A stretch of 64,000 nt of DNA from Pinus tabuliformis. Taxonomy: Eukaryota; Streptophyta; Pinopsida; Pinales; Pinaceae. The position numbers and the translations under genes are program-made. This document shows positions 47,363-59,000 of this stretch, piece by piece. A model generated the notes under the pieces. The model ran no database searches and was not told the origin of the DNA. It saw nothing but the letters and a program-made list of their open reading frames with translations. The stretch's first letter is position 1, and each line of letters opens with the position of its first letter. The DNA is taken from NCBI GenBank assembly GCA_031772625.1, contig CM062815.1, positions 602,132,505-602,196,504 on the forward strand, given 5' to 3'.

Positions 47363-47469
47363 CATCTGTAAGGATCACATACAAGCACCCTGTGATAGTT
47401 GTCTACTACAGACTCATCTCTCCTCGCTTCTGGATAATCCAAGCATTCTTCAGCTGGCAACGAACCCAT
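47363..47469 (-). pseudogene. First-exon fragment of prolyl oligopeptidase
   Basis: On the minus strand, [20 protein letters not shown] and [16 protein letters not shown] match the N-terminus of plant prolyl endopeptidase (peptidase family S9), where YP.ARRDxSVVDxYHG and DPYRWLEDP are invariant landmarks. The exon ends at AGATG|GTAAGC, splitting the Trp codon as needed for a following Leu-Glu-Asp. Family length is about 730 residues with the catalytic Ser near the C-terminus; none of that follows on the minus strand below 47340. The frame is open upstream to 47565, but MGSLP is the natural start. It lies 0.3 kb from the bHLH piece in opposite orientation. Confidence 0.75.
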
Positions 47470-47569
47470 ATTAAATTCAGGAGCTTGGCACAACCTAACC
47501 GAACAGTTAATAAATAAGGGCAAACTTCTCTTTGTATTCAGACTAATGCCCTTCCAAATGAACATGCGT

Positions 47570-50340
47570 TGTGTACAGAGATATGTAGTGAATAATTAGG
47601 AATATGTTAATAAATTTGTAGTCTAACTAGCCGGAGGAATTGCCTGGAAAGTTATGGAAATTCAGATCATATTTAACGAAAATCCGGCAAGGATTTTTGT
47701 AAATCCAACTTATAGTTGTTAAATTTCAAAATTTTAGGTGTCCTAGACATTTTTGATGGTGCTGAATCCATTTCCACCATCAAAAACACGATTCAAACAT
47801 TGCCTCTACAAGATGTTTTTTAATTTTTTGCCCAGATTCAGGCCACTTTTGGCCGTCCAAGCAATTCCTCCACCTCGTTAGATTACTTCGTTAATAAAAC
47901 CCAATTTATTTCCAAAAGTGATAAGAAAATAAGGGCAAAATCACTTTAGAAATTCTTAATGCTATTGTTCCATCTTCACTTAGATTGTGGTGGAAATAGG
48001 AAGCTTTCACGAAGGATTGCAGGAAGAAAATGAGACAACAGTAAGAAATTCAGTTGAATTTGGAGGAGATGAATGCGATGGCAAGGCAAATCTGTTAAAC
48101 TTCAATGATCAAATATGTTGCATAAATCCGCCACCATTAGAAGAGGAACATTTAATCCCATGAATCCACTGATGCATTGGGCTGAAGGTCCCTCACCAAT
48201 TTGAAGAATATACGGCTCTCTAATGCTATTGCTCAAAGGAAACCCAAGAAAACAATGTTCTGACACCACATGGCATTTATTATTAGTTCCATATTTGCTA
48301 AAATTTGCATTTTTAGTCTTACAAACGTTCTGAAGCTAAGTTGTCTTCTTTGAGCATAGATGCAGATGAACAATTTGCAAATTATGAGGAGAATTAGAAT
48401 TTGAAAATATAAATTTGCATGCCTACTAGTTCCTAAAGAATATCCCAATAACTCCAGCACATATAAAGAGCAAAATCTCCGCAGGAAAAGAAAAGGAAAA
48501 TCTGTTAAACTTAAATGGTCAAATATGTTGCATAAATATGCCACCAATGATGTTGAAACATTATATTTATGTTGGTCTCACGAAGAAGCATGAACCTGCC
48601 AAGTTCCAACACTAAAATATTTTTTAAAACGTATATATGGAAATGTGTTCATCTCTTTATTGGATGTGTTGTGCATTTGATATTCATGAGTTCTTTTCGT
48701 GGGTGCACTTCTTCTTTCTTGGCATACACTTAGTGTTTGATTCTTGGTGACATGCTTGGTTTTTTCAAACACCTGGATATTTGCTTATTGGCACTCTCGG
48801 TTTGCTGGCTGAGATTCGAAAAGTGGAATGACAAAAACCAAAAGTGGAATTGCGTGGGGATGGTTCCCTAGCAGTGAGCTTCACCAATTCACAATATACA
48901 CCTAGTTGACTTGAAACCCAAATAAACCATACGCCAAATTGACTTGAACAAAATTTCATATTTCTGGCACATTTTTTATCCTCTTAGATTAACCATTTTC
49001 TTGGCTATTTTCGAACTTAGTTTTTACTTGTGTCTCTTCCAGTTTTCTCTGCAAATCATTACACAAACCACTGCCAATTAATGGCCCCTCAAACAATAGT
49101 TTTGATGAACCTTTTACCAAGCGAAATCATACCAATTTCCATAGCTAATTTGTGCTAAAATTTACTATTTTTTGGTTGCTGCTTCCCCAGAAAAATCATG
49201 CCTCTGTCAATGACATTTCGTGGCCCTTCAATACAATGATTTGATGGGTACCTTACCAACTAAAAATTTGCTCCCTTTTGTTGCGATTTGGTTGGTACAT
49301 TCTCAGCAAAATCATGGATCCAATCCTAGTGAATTCGTCCTCTTTTTATACTGCATTTTTGTGACCAAAACACCTAGCAAAAACGAACCTCTTCGCTCTA
49401 TTAACCGTGTCTTTAATTGTAAATTTGTGATATTACCTCTCTAACTTTGCATATTATATTCTTTTTCAACCTTCACTAATGTCATCTTACTAGACCCTGG
49501 TTGTCCACACATCTGCCTCTGCTCACAACTTAGCCATATTTTCATTCTTGGCTTGATAAGATATCACTGGTGATATGTTTCTCCCACTGTCATTTTTCAG
49601 TGTAAGCAGCTTTTTTACATTTGCATTCAAATATTTCAAGGCAATGTCCCAGTTTATTGTATAATCCATTGACAGAAAAGAGACACTTGCAGTCAGTATA
49701 GGCAAAACGTATCATCATTTGATATATTGATTGATCTAGATTCTATAGGAAGGGGAAGTTGGGTAGAATGTACCATATACGTGAGCTCCAGCTTGAATTT
49801 CACAGACCCAGTATCTCAATGTAGCATTAACATATATACAATTACTAAGGTCTGTTACAAGGTAACAGAAAACTTTAGTGGGTCTACAAATTCTCTTGAT
49901 CCTTTCTATAACATGTTGTCAAGCTTCTCAAAATTAAGAAAATTGAGACAAACAAATAACAAATGCGTCATCCTTTGATCCTTGTAATGTAACTAAGTTG
50001 GTAGTCAGAATCATGATTGGCCTCTGGAAAATGCCCTTTCGACCAATGAATTCAATACCAAAACTAAGGATTGTAAGAAGATCCATCCTTGAGTTCTCTC
50101 CACTGGTGAATGACTAATTAATTAGAAGTATATAATATCTACTTCTATTTGGAAATAAAACATATTCCTAGGAGATCTTTGATATGACCAATGAGGAAGT
50201 TTAATCTAGTTTCCATCGACAATATCACAATCATAAAATGAAGTGCAAATAGAACATTGCTTGCCCATCCATTCATTGTTCCATCTCATTGGTATGAACA
50301 TATATGCCTCACATTCATTACAGAACCCTTGCATTGTTAT
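47570..50340. other. Stretch without a recognised gene, with local duplications
   Basis: AAATCTGTTAAACTT..ATGRTCAAATATGTTGCATAAAT occurs at about 48088-48136 and 48497-48545 in direct orientation. At 49040-49330 two diverged units of about 165 bp repeat (GCAAATCATTACACA..AATGGCCCCTCAA against AAAAATCATGCCTCT..GTGGCCCTTCAA). A minus-strand frame at 49523-49705 (INWDIALKYLNANVKKLLTL) is not recognised. Confidence 0.45.
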
Positions 50341-50353
50341 GACTACAATTCAA

Positions 50354-50530
50354 TGACTTTTGTTGGTGCAATTAAAAATATTGTGCAATAGATGCAACAA
50401 AAGGTGATAATGCCCCTATCATAGTACCAACACTAAGGTATGCCATTGATAATCGTTGAGTAATAAAGCCCTGTAATATCTTGAATACAGCTCGATTATG
50501 ATGCAAAGAATACAGTGAAAAAATCTTTGG
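50354..50530 (-). pseudogene. Unassigned coding-like fragment
   Basis: One minus-strand frame reads KIFSLYSLHHNRAVFKILQG, then FITQRLSMAYLSVGTMIGAL, then SPFVASIAQYF and a stop. It has ordinary protein composition and a hydrophobic C-terminal half that could be one membrane segment. The family was not recognised. It may belong with the exon-like pieces at 51205-51317 and 51772-51839 on the same strand. Confidence 0.25.
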
Positions 50531-51204
50531 GCCACATACCAATTGTTATGAGAATAAGAACACCCAAATAAGCTGGTGGATTTCTGGAAAAGCTCAACAA
50601 ATTTAACTATGTCATTTTGCCAAGAAAATGTTACAACATTCCTGATCCAATAAATCATTCATGGGAGTTTAAACACCCTAGGTAGCTAGAAGCTTCCATC
50701 TTTGACCTACTTCTCCAATCCATGAATGCCTTGATAAGCATTTCTTCTAGGGCTTCATCTTCCTCAACTTCTTTGGGGAAACTCTATGTCCCGCTCCTTA
50801 TTACGCACATAATGAATATATGTTGCATCATCAATTCCCTACATCCATAAGCTTCGTTCAATGGTGCATGCAGAATTATTGCCAAAGGACAGGCTAGATA
50901 TGTGTTCAACAAAATAGCAACAAATTCTTCATTGGCATGTATGCAGAGGATCTTTAGTACAGATAATGAGGAAGATGAACCCTTCATTATGGCCTTCTCC
51001 TTAAGAATGTGCATGTCCAAGCTGCGTTGTCTTTTGATTTGGAAAACTTTTCAAGCGCATGACATTCTCACAATAAATACCATCCAGAGTATTACCACAC
51101 ATGCAAATTCGTTATAGCCATCCACTCATCCTCCATAGCTTATATCTTTATGGGGAGAAGAAAAGATGATACCTCCCAAAAACGAAATCAAGAGTTGTTC
51201 CAAC

Positions 51205-51317
51205 CTTGTACATTAAGTGCAGCTACTAAATCTTCAGCATTGTTGCAAAATACAACAGAATTATTACACTGACCATCATCGACAATGACTTCATGACTTC
51301 CCACAACTGCATTCAAT
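51205..51317 (-). pseudogene. Unassigned exon-like fragment
   Basis: Bounded on the minus strand by TTTCACCAG| and |GTTGGA. It reads LNAVVGSHEVIVDDGQCNNS, then VVFCNNAEDLVAALNVQ. The composition is coding-like and the splice signals are plausible, the acceptor better than the donor. The family was not recognised. Confidence 0.3.
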
Positions 51318-51771
51318 CTGGTGAAACAAAGTTGAATATCTCGAATAGGTGCATTAATTCATCAAATTGGGTGTAAAAATGGTTCCATTATGACATAAAT
51401 TAAATTGTGTAATTTGTATGGATTCAAGACTAATTTCTAATTAGCATGAGGCCTTAATATGAATTTAATATCAGCACTTTTCAAGTATAAATTTCTTTGA
51501 GAAAACAGTGACTGCCATTCAGGGTACAAATAGATTTGCTGGGAAACTTGACCAGAAATCATTATTAGAACATTGCACACATGACTGTTGTGCATAACAA
51601 AATTGTTAGGTATCTTAACAGCACGATTACATATAGCATAGGCAGGTAAGGAATATATCAACCAAATAATATATTTCCCTTGATATCATGTATACAACAT
51701 ATGCATATTCTGCCATTGCAGAAACAAGTGTTTAATTTTTCTTTCTTTTCTAAAAATGCAGAGAATGTTAC

Positions 51772-51839
51772 CTCATTTTTAAGAGTTGAGTCACATTTTG
51801 TAAATGCCAGACCTGGGATCAATAACACTCCATAGAGCT
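51772..51839 (-). pseudogene. Unassigned exon-like fragment
   Basis: Minus-strand acceptor TTGCTTTCAACAG| and donor GAG|GTAACA enclose 68 bases reading LYGVLLIPGLAFTKCDSTLK then NE. The signals are better than average by eye. It lies upstream, on the minus strand, of the fragment at 51205-51317, so both could be exons of one captured gene. The family was not recognised. Confidence 0.3.
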
Positions 51840-51849
51840 CTGTTGAAAG

Positions 51850-53200
51850 CAATAATCACAAATGTATCAATTACATTCCTTTCTTCTGCCTACAAAGATG
51901 AGTACCCCCAATCACACTTGTATGAGTGATGTTCACTTTTTCTTATACCAGAAGAAGTTGAAGCTCACAATATGTTCAGATATCCTCTTGCTGTCAAGTG
52001 GTTTGAACACCACAGAGCATCGACTATAAGCAGGGACAACATAATATTCGAAACTCCAATATGAAGCAAAGGTAAATTTCTTCTAACGTTGGCATTCCAC
52101 TCAGGGTTTTGTCCATTATAATGATCATATAACACATGTGGACTTAGACAGACCTGAGAAATAAAGGCAATAGGGAATGAGACCTATTATCCATGGTTGA
52201 CTAGAGGGAAATGCAATTGGAAGGTGATCAATATACAACAAAACTGATATGAGTCGCCAAATCAAACATAGTAGCTTAAATTTATATTTCCTTTGGGAAG
52301 GACCCAATAAGAGAAATCAGCATCAAGTGCAGAATGATGAATTACATAGTTTGACAAAGATGATAACCTTTTACAAAATATCAGCCGCAGGGCATTATAA
52401 TGCACAAGCAAAGGTATGAAACAGTTCTCAATTTATTGTCTCCCATAAAAGGCCTGCCAGACTTAGAATTCAAGAATCCAAATGCTCATGAGAAACATCA
52501 AAACTCAAAAACTATTATCATGCATCTATAACAACATTAAAAATAAGCATTCTGTCACCAGTTCTGTTCTCAAGTGGAAATTATTATTGAGACAATTTTC
52601 CGAAAAATGTCAATCGAGGTTGTAGGCAATAAGGCACCTAACAACAAACAAAATCCACTAAACCACAGACAAAACTGAACTTTCTTACAGAAGGAATATT
52701 TACATGATTGAGGGAGAAGAATGCCATGAAGGCTCCTCCTCCAAGCTTTTCTCAGCAAGATTCCCTCCCCATCTCACATTACTTTTGGTTCATATTTTGA
52801 AAGAAAAGATATCCCACCACCAATGCCACTGTCGTCTTTGATAAATCCCTTTTCAGTTACAAGATATGAACAAAATTTCTCCATTTTTTCAATTACAAAA
52901 ATGGTCGACCAAGCCTGCAATATGCTAGATAACTAACTGTAACAATTCATTGACAAAAATTTGTGTTAACATACCCTGATTCACGAATCACCCCTACCAC
53001 TATTAAGATCTGCAATGTCCACATTTTCAATGTCAACTGAGAACCCATGAACCATATTAGGATTCCAATTCTCCTGATTAGTGTGAACACTTTTCAAGTT
53101 ACAACACCTTATCAATGTCCAACTGACAACCCATGAATCGTATTAGCAAACCAATCCCTGGTTAATGGATATGTATTAAAACCTAAAATAAAACAACACG
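51850..53200. other. Stretch without a recognised gene
   Basis: Only small frames. On the minus strand near 52800-52860 a short coding-like run reads LVTEKGFIKDDSGIGGGISF, too short to assign. Nothing else was seen. Confidence 0.4.
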
Positions 53201-53261
53201 ATTTTGAATTAGGAATAATTAGGAATATGTTAATAAAACCCAATTTATTTCCCCAGGGGAA

Positions 53262-53410
53262 AGATCAGGAGGCATCATTGTTAGAGAAATGGCCGTCAAC
53301 AATTCTCCAACTGAGTGGAATTTATATGTTGGCAGCAGTGAGCCAAATTCAGATGGGAGTGCATTAAGAACAACTGGCCCAACGCGTAATGTTAAACCAA
53401 AGCTCAGCAA
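53262..53410 (+). pseudogene. Second copy of the bHLH exon end
   Basis: GERSGGIIVREMAVNNSPTE, then LYVGSSEPNSDGSALR, then TRNVKPKLS parallels 46880-47025 with several substitutions, and stops matching just before the ARRGS stretch. Immediately upstream are two phrases also found elsewhere in this region: AGGAATATGTTAATAAA (near 47593) and TTAATAAAACCCAATTTATT (near 47890). It is therefore a rearranged junction product, not a simple duplicate. Confidence 0.6.
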
Positions 53411-53419
53411 CCTTCACTC

Positions 53420-54330
53420 CACTCCATGGCCGTCTACCTTCACTCTGCAATGCAACACAAGCCATGGTAGTCTACCTTCAGAGTTTGCTGGTTCTTGAAA
53501 GATGAAGTTTAGACTATTATTGTTTCAGTTATAACTAAGTTTTTTTATTAACAGAAGCAAATATTTTAATTGTCCAACATCAAATCAAATGGATCATACG
53601 GATCATATTTTGACACGTAAGATGAGATGTGAGTGGATTTCAGAGGGGAACGCCTTATGGGGTAATTATATAGAATAGTTGTGTATTATATAGAATACAT
53701 GTTTCTATCTGTAATAAATATGTGTAATACGAGAAACAACTTGCATTGTTCTAGTTCAATAAGTGAGATGAGATAGTTAGTACAATAATAGGAACTTAGT
53801 AAAGGCTAGCTAATCAACCCACCCAAACAAACTCAGTTACTACCTATTGCTGAAGGGGCTATAGTCAACCTGGTCTCTCTTCAAACAACTGTACCAATTC
53901 AAAGAATTCCCACAGGTATCTATTCAACATGTTCTCGAATCACGCAGTTAACAAAATTACTTTGTTTTTCTCATGGGTCTATACACTCCCAACCTGTTGT
54001 CCCAAATATTACCACAAATGCTCAGTGGAACTTGCTCCTATAGTTCAGTTCTAACATCAACCTCCCCAAATGAATTTTCTATCGACACTGCTGCGACAAT
54101 TGTAACAAGCTTTGTCAGGAAGGGACTTATTATCCGACAACCCATCTTGTTTTATTTACTTCTTGCCACTCCATCCACAATATTATAAGCATGGACCAAT
54201 AAAAAGCTATAAATTAATGTCATAGGCATGGATCAATGAAAGAGTAAGAGTAAAACATATTCCATGATATTTTTTTTAAGGGTAAGAATTGTATTTTTTT
54301 TCAAAAAAAAATGAAAATTATATTTGATTT
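53420..54330. other. Stretch without a recognised gene, left flank of the LINE
   Basis: Short plus-strand frames only. A coding-like run around 53830-53945 (LLPIAEGAIVNLVSLQTTVP) is not recognised. AT-rich with poly-T and poly-A near 54270-54310. Confidence 0.4.
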
Positions 54331-54350
54331 TATATATTGTTTATGAGAGA
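54331..54350. repeat. Target-site duplication of the LINE, left copy
   Basis: TATATATTGTTTATGAGAGA, identical over all 20 bases to 61197-61216. A perfect long direct repeat on both sides of an L1-type element is the expected footprint of target-primed reverse transcription. Confidence 0.85.
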
Positions 54351-54475
54351 AAAATCACACTTTCTTGAAAATGAAATCACACTTGCATAATATATTTCAA
54401 TATTTTTAGATTGACGACGGCAGAACTCTGGTGCTAGGGTTTCACTAAGCGAGGGAAGGAGGGCAACAGGCACCC

Positions 54476-56041
54476 ATGGAGACACAGGGAGGAGGGAGCT
54501 CCACTCCCTCCTACAGTAATATGGTAGCAAATAGAGGAAGAGGAGGGAAAAAGAACAAACCTACACAACCCTTGGAGATCAAGACAAAAAACACCGAAAC
54601 TCAGAAGGCGGAAGGCAGCAAAACCCATGCAGATCAAGGGGCCCATGAAGAAGAATGTCAGGAGGAAAAAGAGGAAGACAGAGGTTAGGGATCAGAGAAC
54701 AGAGCCAAGATGGGGCCCTGTAAACCTAAAACCATAACTAAACCTCGGGTTATTCTGAATGATCCAGCTCTGCAAGTGCACAGGGATCACATGGCAAACT
54801 ATGCCATCATATGCAAATTTATGGGAATCTGGCCATCAGAGAAAGCATTGTACACCTGGATAAAATACAACTGGAAACCAAAGGGGGAGTTAAATATACA
54901 TCTTGGATCCAAAGGTTTTTTTACTGTGGTGTTTACGAATATGGAAGACAAAGACAGGATTTTTGAAGGAGGGCCATACTTCTTTGCAGCTGTTGGTCTC
55001 TATATGCGGCCATGGACAATGAACTTTGTGCCAGAACGAGAAACATTCACTTCAGTACCGGTATGGATTAGACTATACTCCTTACCTTTAGATTATTGGA
55101 TGCCAGAGTCTTTAAAAGCTATAGGCAATAAATTAGGTCATTTCTTAAAAATCTTAGAGGCAACTCTACGGGGAAAATATACATCCTATGCCCGTATATG
55201 TGTGGAGATGGACCTATCAGGAGCCCTTCCAGATGAGGTCATCCTAGAAGTCTATGATGAGGAATGGGTTCAAACAGTTGACTATGAACATATCCCGTTT
55301 AGATGTCACAAGTGTCATGAGCATGGGCACCTATCCAGAGACTGTCCTCTTAATAGAAGGGAGGAAAACCTAAATGCTAGCAAAGGGAAAGACCAGATAG
55401 GTTTCACCAAAGTAGAAGGAAGAGGAAAAGGAGGGGGAAGGAAAACACAAAAGAACCCTATTGGGAATGATAAAACAAAAAGTTACAACAAGTTTGAGAT
55501 CTTAGGAGAAAAAGAGGCAGATGGAGGGGATCAAGAGAGTATAGAGAAGAAGACAGCAAGAGGGAAAGGAAGAGGGACCAGCATGGAGTTCACTCAGGAA
55601 CATAATGAACACACAATGGATCCTTTGAGTACCATGGAAATAGAAAAATACCAGGAAATGTCTCAAAGTGAAAGTGGCACAGAGGATCAAGACTTACAAG
55701 AGATCCTAGAAAGGGAAAACCTAGAGCTGGAAAAGTTTCTAGAACAGGGAGGGAACCTGGGAATAAACTCCATCCCTCAGGAGGATGTGGACAAGGTCCA
55801 ACAGATATTCCTTAACAAGTCACACCAAACAGCTGCAGGAGTCAAAAGAGGACATGACAACCAGGAAAACAAAGGGACTTCCTCAATAGGATTAATAACA
55901 GGAAAACTAACAAAGAATCCAGGCAAGAGGAGGGGAAGAAAAAGACAGAAAGAACTACTACTGGAGTGTGGAAAACTCATGATTGACTCAGGAAGGATGA
56001 AAGACCTTTCCAGTTACTCCTTTAAAACCCCACCTCAATGA
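54476..56041 (+). pseudogene. LINE ORF1: RNA-binding protein with DUF4283 domain and zinc knuckle
   Basis: One frame of 522 codons, interrupted by a single TAG at 54686-54688. The part downstream is open from ATG 54710 for 443 residues. The N-terminus is basic and Gly/Lys-rich. A DUF4283-type domain follows (about 54770-55290: FMGIWPSEKALYTWIKYNW, FEGGPYFFAAVGLYMRPW), then a CCHC zinc knuckle CHKCHEHGHLSRDC (55304-55345), then a long charged tail with a Lys/Arg-rich patch near the end. Known role of the family: binding the element RNA. I prefer 54476 as the original start because the frame and composition continue across the TAG. Confidence 0.8.
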
Positions 56042-59000
56042 AAATCACAACTTGGAACATTAGAGGACTAGGGAGCAGAAGAAAACAGAGGAATCTAGGT
56101 AAAAGGATCAAAGAGGAAAAACCTGACATAGTATTCATACAGGAAACAAAATGCTCTGTGGAGAGGATCCGCGAAAAACATAGAAAATGGTTAAATAGAT
56201 ATGAATACCTTGAATTTAAGGCAAATAAATATGCTCGTGGCATTCTCACTCTATGGGATCCACAGAAATTTGGTGTGATTGATGCGGAGGCATCCAGACA
56301 TCACCTTTCACTGATTTTCCAACCGGTGGGTGACAGACAATGTTACATGATCACCAATGTCTATGGTCCGCAGCCAATGGAGGACAAACTTTGACTCCTC
56401 ACAACACTGGAGGATATGAAGAAGAGATACCCAACTCTACCCTGGATACTTGGAGGTGATTTTAACATAACAAAATCACTCATGGAGAAGAAAGGAGGAA
56501 CTAGAACACTTGGTAGAGACTCAGTTGCCTTCCAGAACTTCATCACCAATATGAAATTGGTTGATATGGAAACAAGCAATGGAATCTTCACTTGGAATAA
56601 TAAAAGAGGGGGACCTAGCTAGGTAGCCTCAAAACTAGACAGATTTATTGTTTCAGAGGAACTTCTTCTCAAGGGAGGCAACATTACTGCACTCATTCTA
56701 CCTTTTGGAGGTTCAGATCACTGGCCTATCCAATTGGAAGCTTCCCTCTTTGGAAAACCAAGGAACACCCCCTTCAGATTTGAGAACGCTTGGCTCACAC
56801 ATTCAGATTTCCTCAAAAACATTGAAGAATGGTGGAAGGAAGAGCTTCACCTTCAAGGTACAAAAATGTTCCTTCTACACAGCAGGCTCAAACACATTAA
56901 AGGCAGACTCAAAGAGTGGAATAAAAAAGAATTTGGTAACATCTTCAAAGCTAAGGAAGATGTGGAAAAGAAACTAAAGGAAATAAACCAGATTCTTATC
57001 ACTGAAGGCTATACAGAAGAAAGGAAAGAGATGGCAGAGTCACTCCAGTAGGAGTGGGACAACAGATGTCTTCAAGAGGAAATATTCTGGAGACAGAAAT
57101 CCATAGTACAATGGATTAAAGAAGGGGAGAGAAACACCAAATTCTTCCACATATCCACCATAGCTCACAAAAACAACAATAGAATTGTGAAACTTATAGA
57201 CCAGCATGGAATAGAGAGAAACACTCATGAAGAGATGGAGAAGGTTCTACTCCAGCATTTTCAAAAAATTTCTAAGGAAACCTTGGAAGACAGATACCAG
57301 TCCACGAAAAGATTTACTCAGTACATCCCTAAATTGGTTACTAGAGAAGATAATTTCAACCTCAACAGAACAGTAACAGAGGAAGAAATAGAGGAAGCCG
57401 TGAAAGAGATGCAAAATGGGAAAGAACCAAGCCCAGATGGTTTTAATGTAGATTTTTTCAAAGCTTGTTGGAGGATAGTGAAACAGGACATCCTGGAGGT
57501 AGTGGAAGACTCTCGAAGATACAAGACAGTCTTAAGGCACTCAATGAATCTTTCATAGCCTTAATCCCCAAACAGGAAAAGGCCACATCTCCAGACAGAT
57601 TTAGACCTATAGCATTATGCAATGTGATATACAAAATTATATCCAAAGTCACTGCCAACCATCTCAAACCCAACCCTAGTGTCAGAGGAGCAAACGGGCT
57701 ATGTGGAAGGAAGACAAATTTTAGATAATATAATTCAAGCTCATGAAATGGTACATTCACTCATTACCAACAAACATGCAAGAATGAATATGAAGCTGGA
57801 CATAGAAAAGGCCTATGACAAGCTTAGTTGGTCGTACATAAGAGCAATATTAAAATCTTATTACTTTGATCAAAATTGGATTAAATGGGTTATGGCGCTA
57901 GTTACCACCGCCAGCTGTTCAATTCTTCTCAATGGCTCTCCTTCAAGAACTTTCAAGCCTTCTAGGGGTCTTAGGCAAGGAGATCCTCTTTCTCCTTTCC
58001 TTTTCATTCTAATGATGGAAGGGTTAGGGAGAGCTATTAGAGTGGCTAAGGAAGAAGGGAGAATTCAGGGTCTGAGACTCACTCAAGGTGGGGACACGGT
58101 GACACATCAACAATTTGTGGATGATACCATGCTTCAAGGCACACCCACTGTCAAGGAAGCCAAAGCATTCAAACAGATTCTGAGTGAGTTTGCTAGGGCA
58201 GCAGGCTCAGAGGTAAGTCTTACTAAATCAAAGATTTTCTTTTTCAATACGGATATTTCAATACAAAGAAATCTTTCCAGAATTTTGGGCTTTCAAAGGG
58301 AGTCACTGCCTACGAAGTACCTGGGAGTTCCTCTCACTGACAAACCACTTCACAAAGATATCTGGGAGCCTGTACTTAATAAGCTAAAAGACAAGATCAG
58401 CAAATGGACAAATAGAGCACTAAATCTAGCAGGGAGACTGATTCTCACTAAGGCTGTCCTCCAAAGTATCCCTATCTATATGCTATCTGCCATTCTAGCA
58501 CCAACCGGTGTAGTTACTAATATAAGAAACATTCAGAGAGACTTTCTCTGGGGGAAAGGTGAAGAAAAGAAGAAATGGGCCCTAGTGGCATGGGACAGAG
58601 TGTGCAAACCTAAGTCCCATGGTGGCTTGGGTCTTCATGACCCAAGAATTCTTAATAGAGTTCTTGGTGCCAAAATCTGGTGGAGATGGCTAAAAGAAAT
58701 ACAAGCCCCTTGGGCAAAACTTTGGAAGCAAAAATATGCTAGCGAATGGCAGGAGAAGAATCTAATCAGAATGACAGGACAAGTAAAAGGTTCTGCAATT
58801 TGGAATAGGGCATGGGAGAATAGGGCCCTAGTCCAAAATCACAGTTTCTGGGAGATCAGAAATGGAAACCTGGCTTGGTTCTGGGAGGATAATTGGTAGC
58901 AGGAGGACAATCTCCGAAGTGAAGAATTAGTAGACATTCACACTGATACCATCAACAAAGGATTAAGGTGGGTAAGTGACTACTAGGACCAATCAAGGAA

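Noticed and set aside
47359-47565. 68-residue minus-strand frame starting MFIWKG as the full prolyl oligopeptidase N-terminus
   Set aside because: The family starts at the internal MGSLP; the upstream residues look like translated leader.
54476-54688. Separate 70-residue gene upstream of LINE ORF1
   Set aside because: It is in the same frame as ORF1 and separated from it by a single TAG, so it is the N-terminal part of ORF1.
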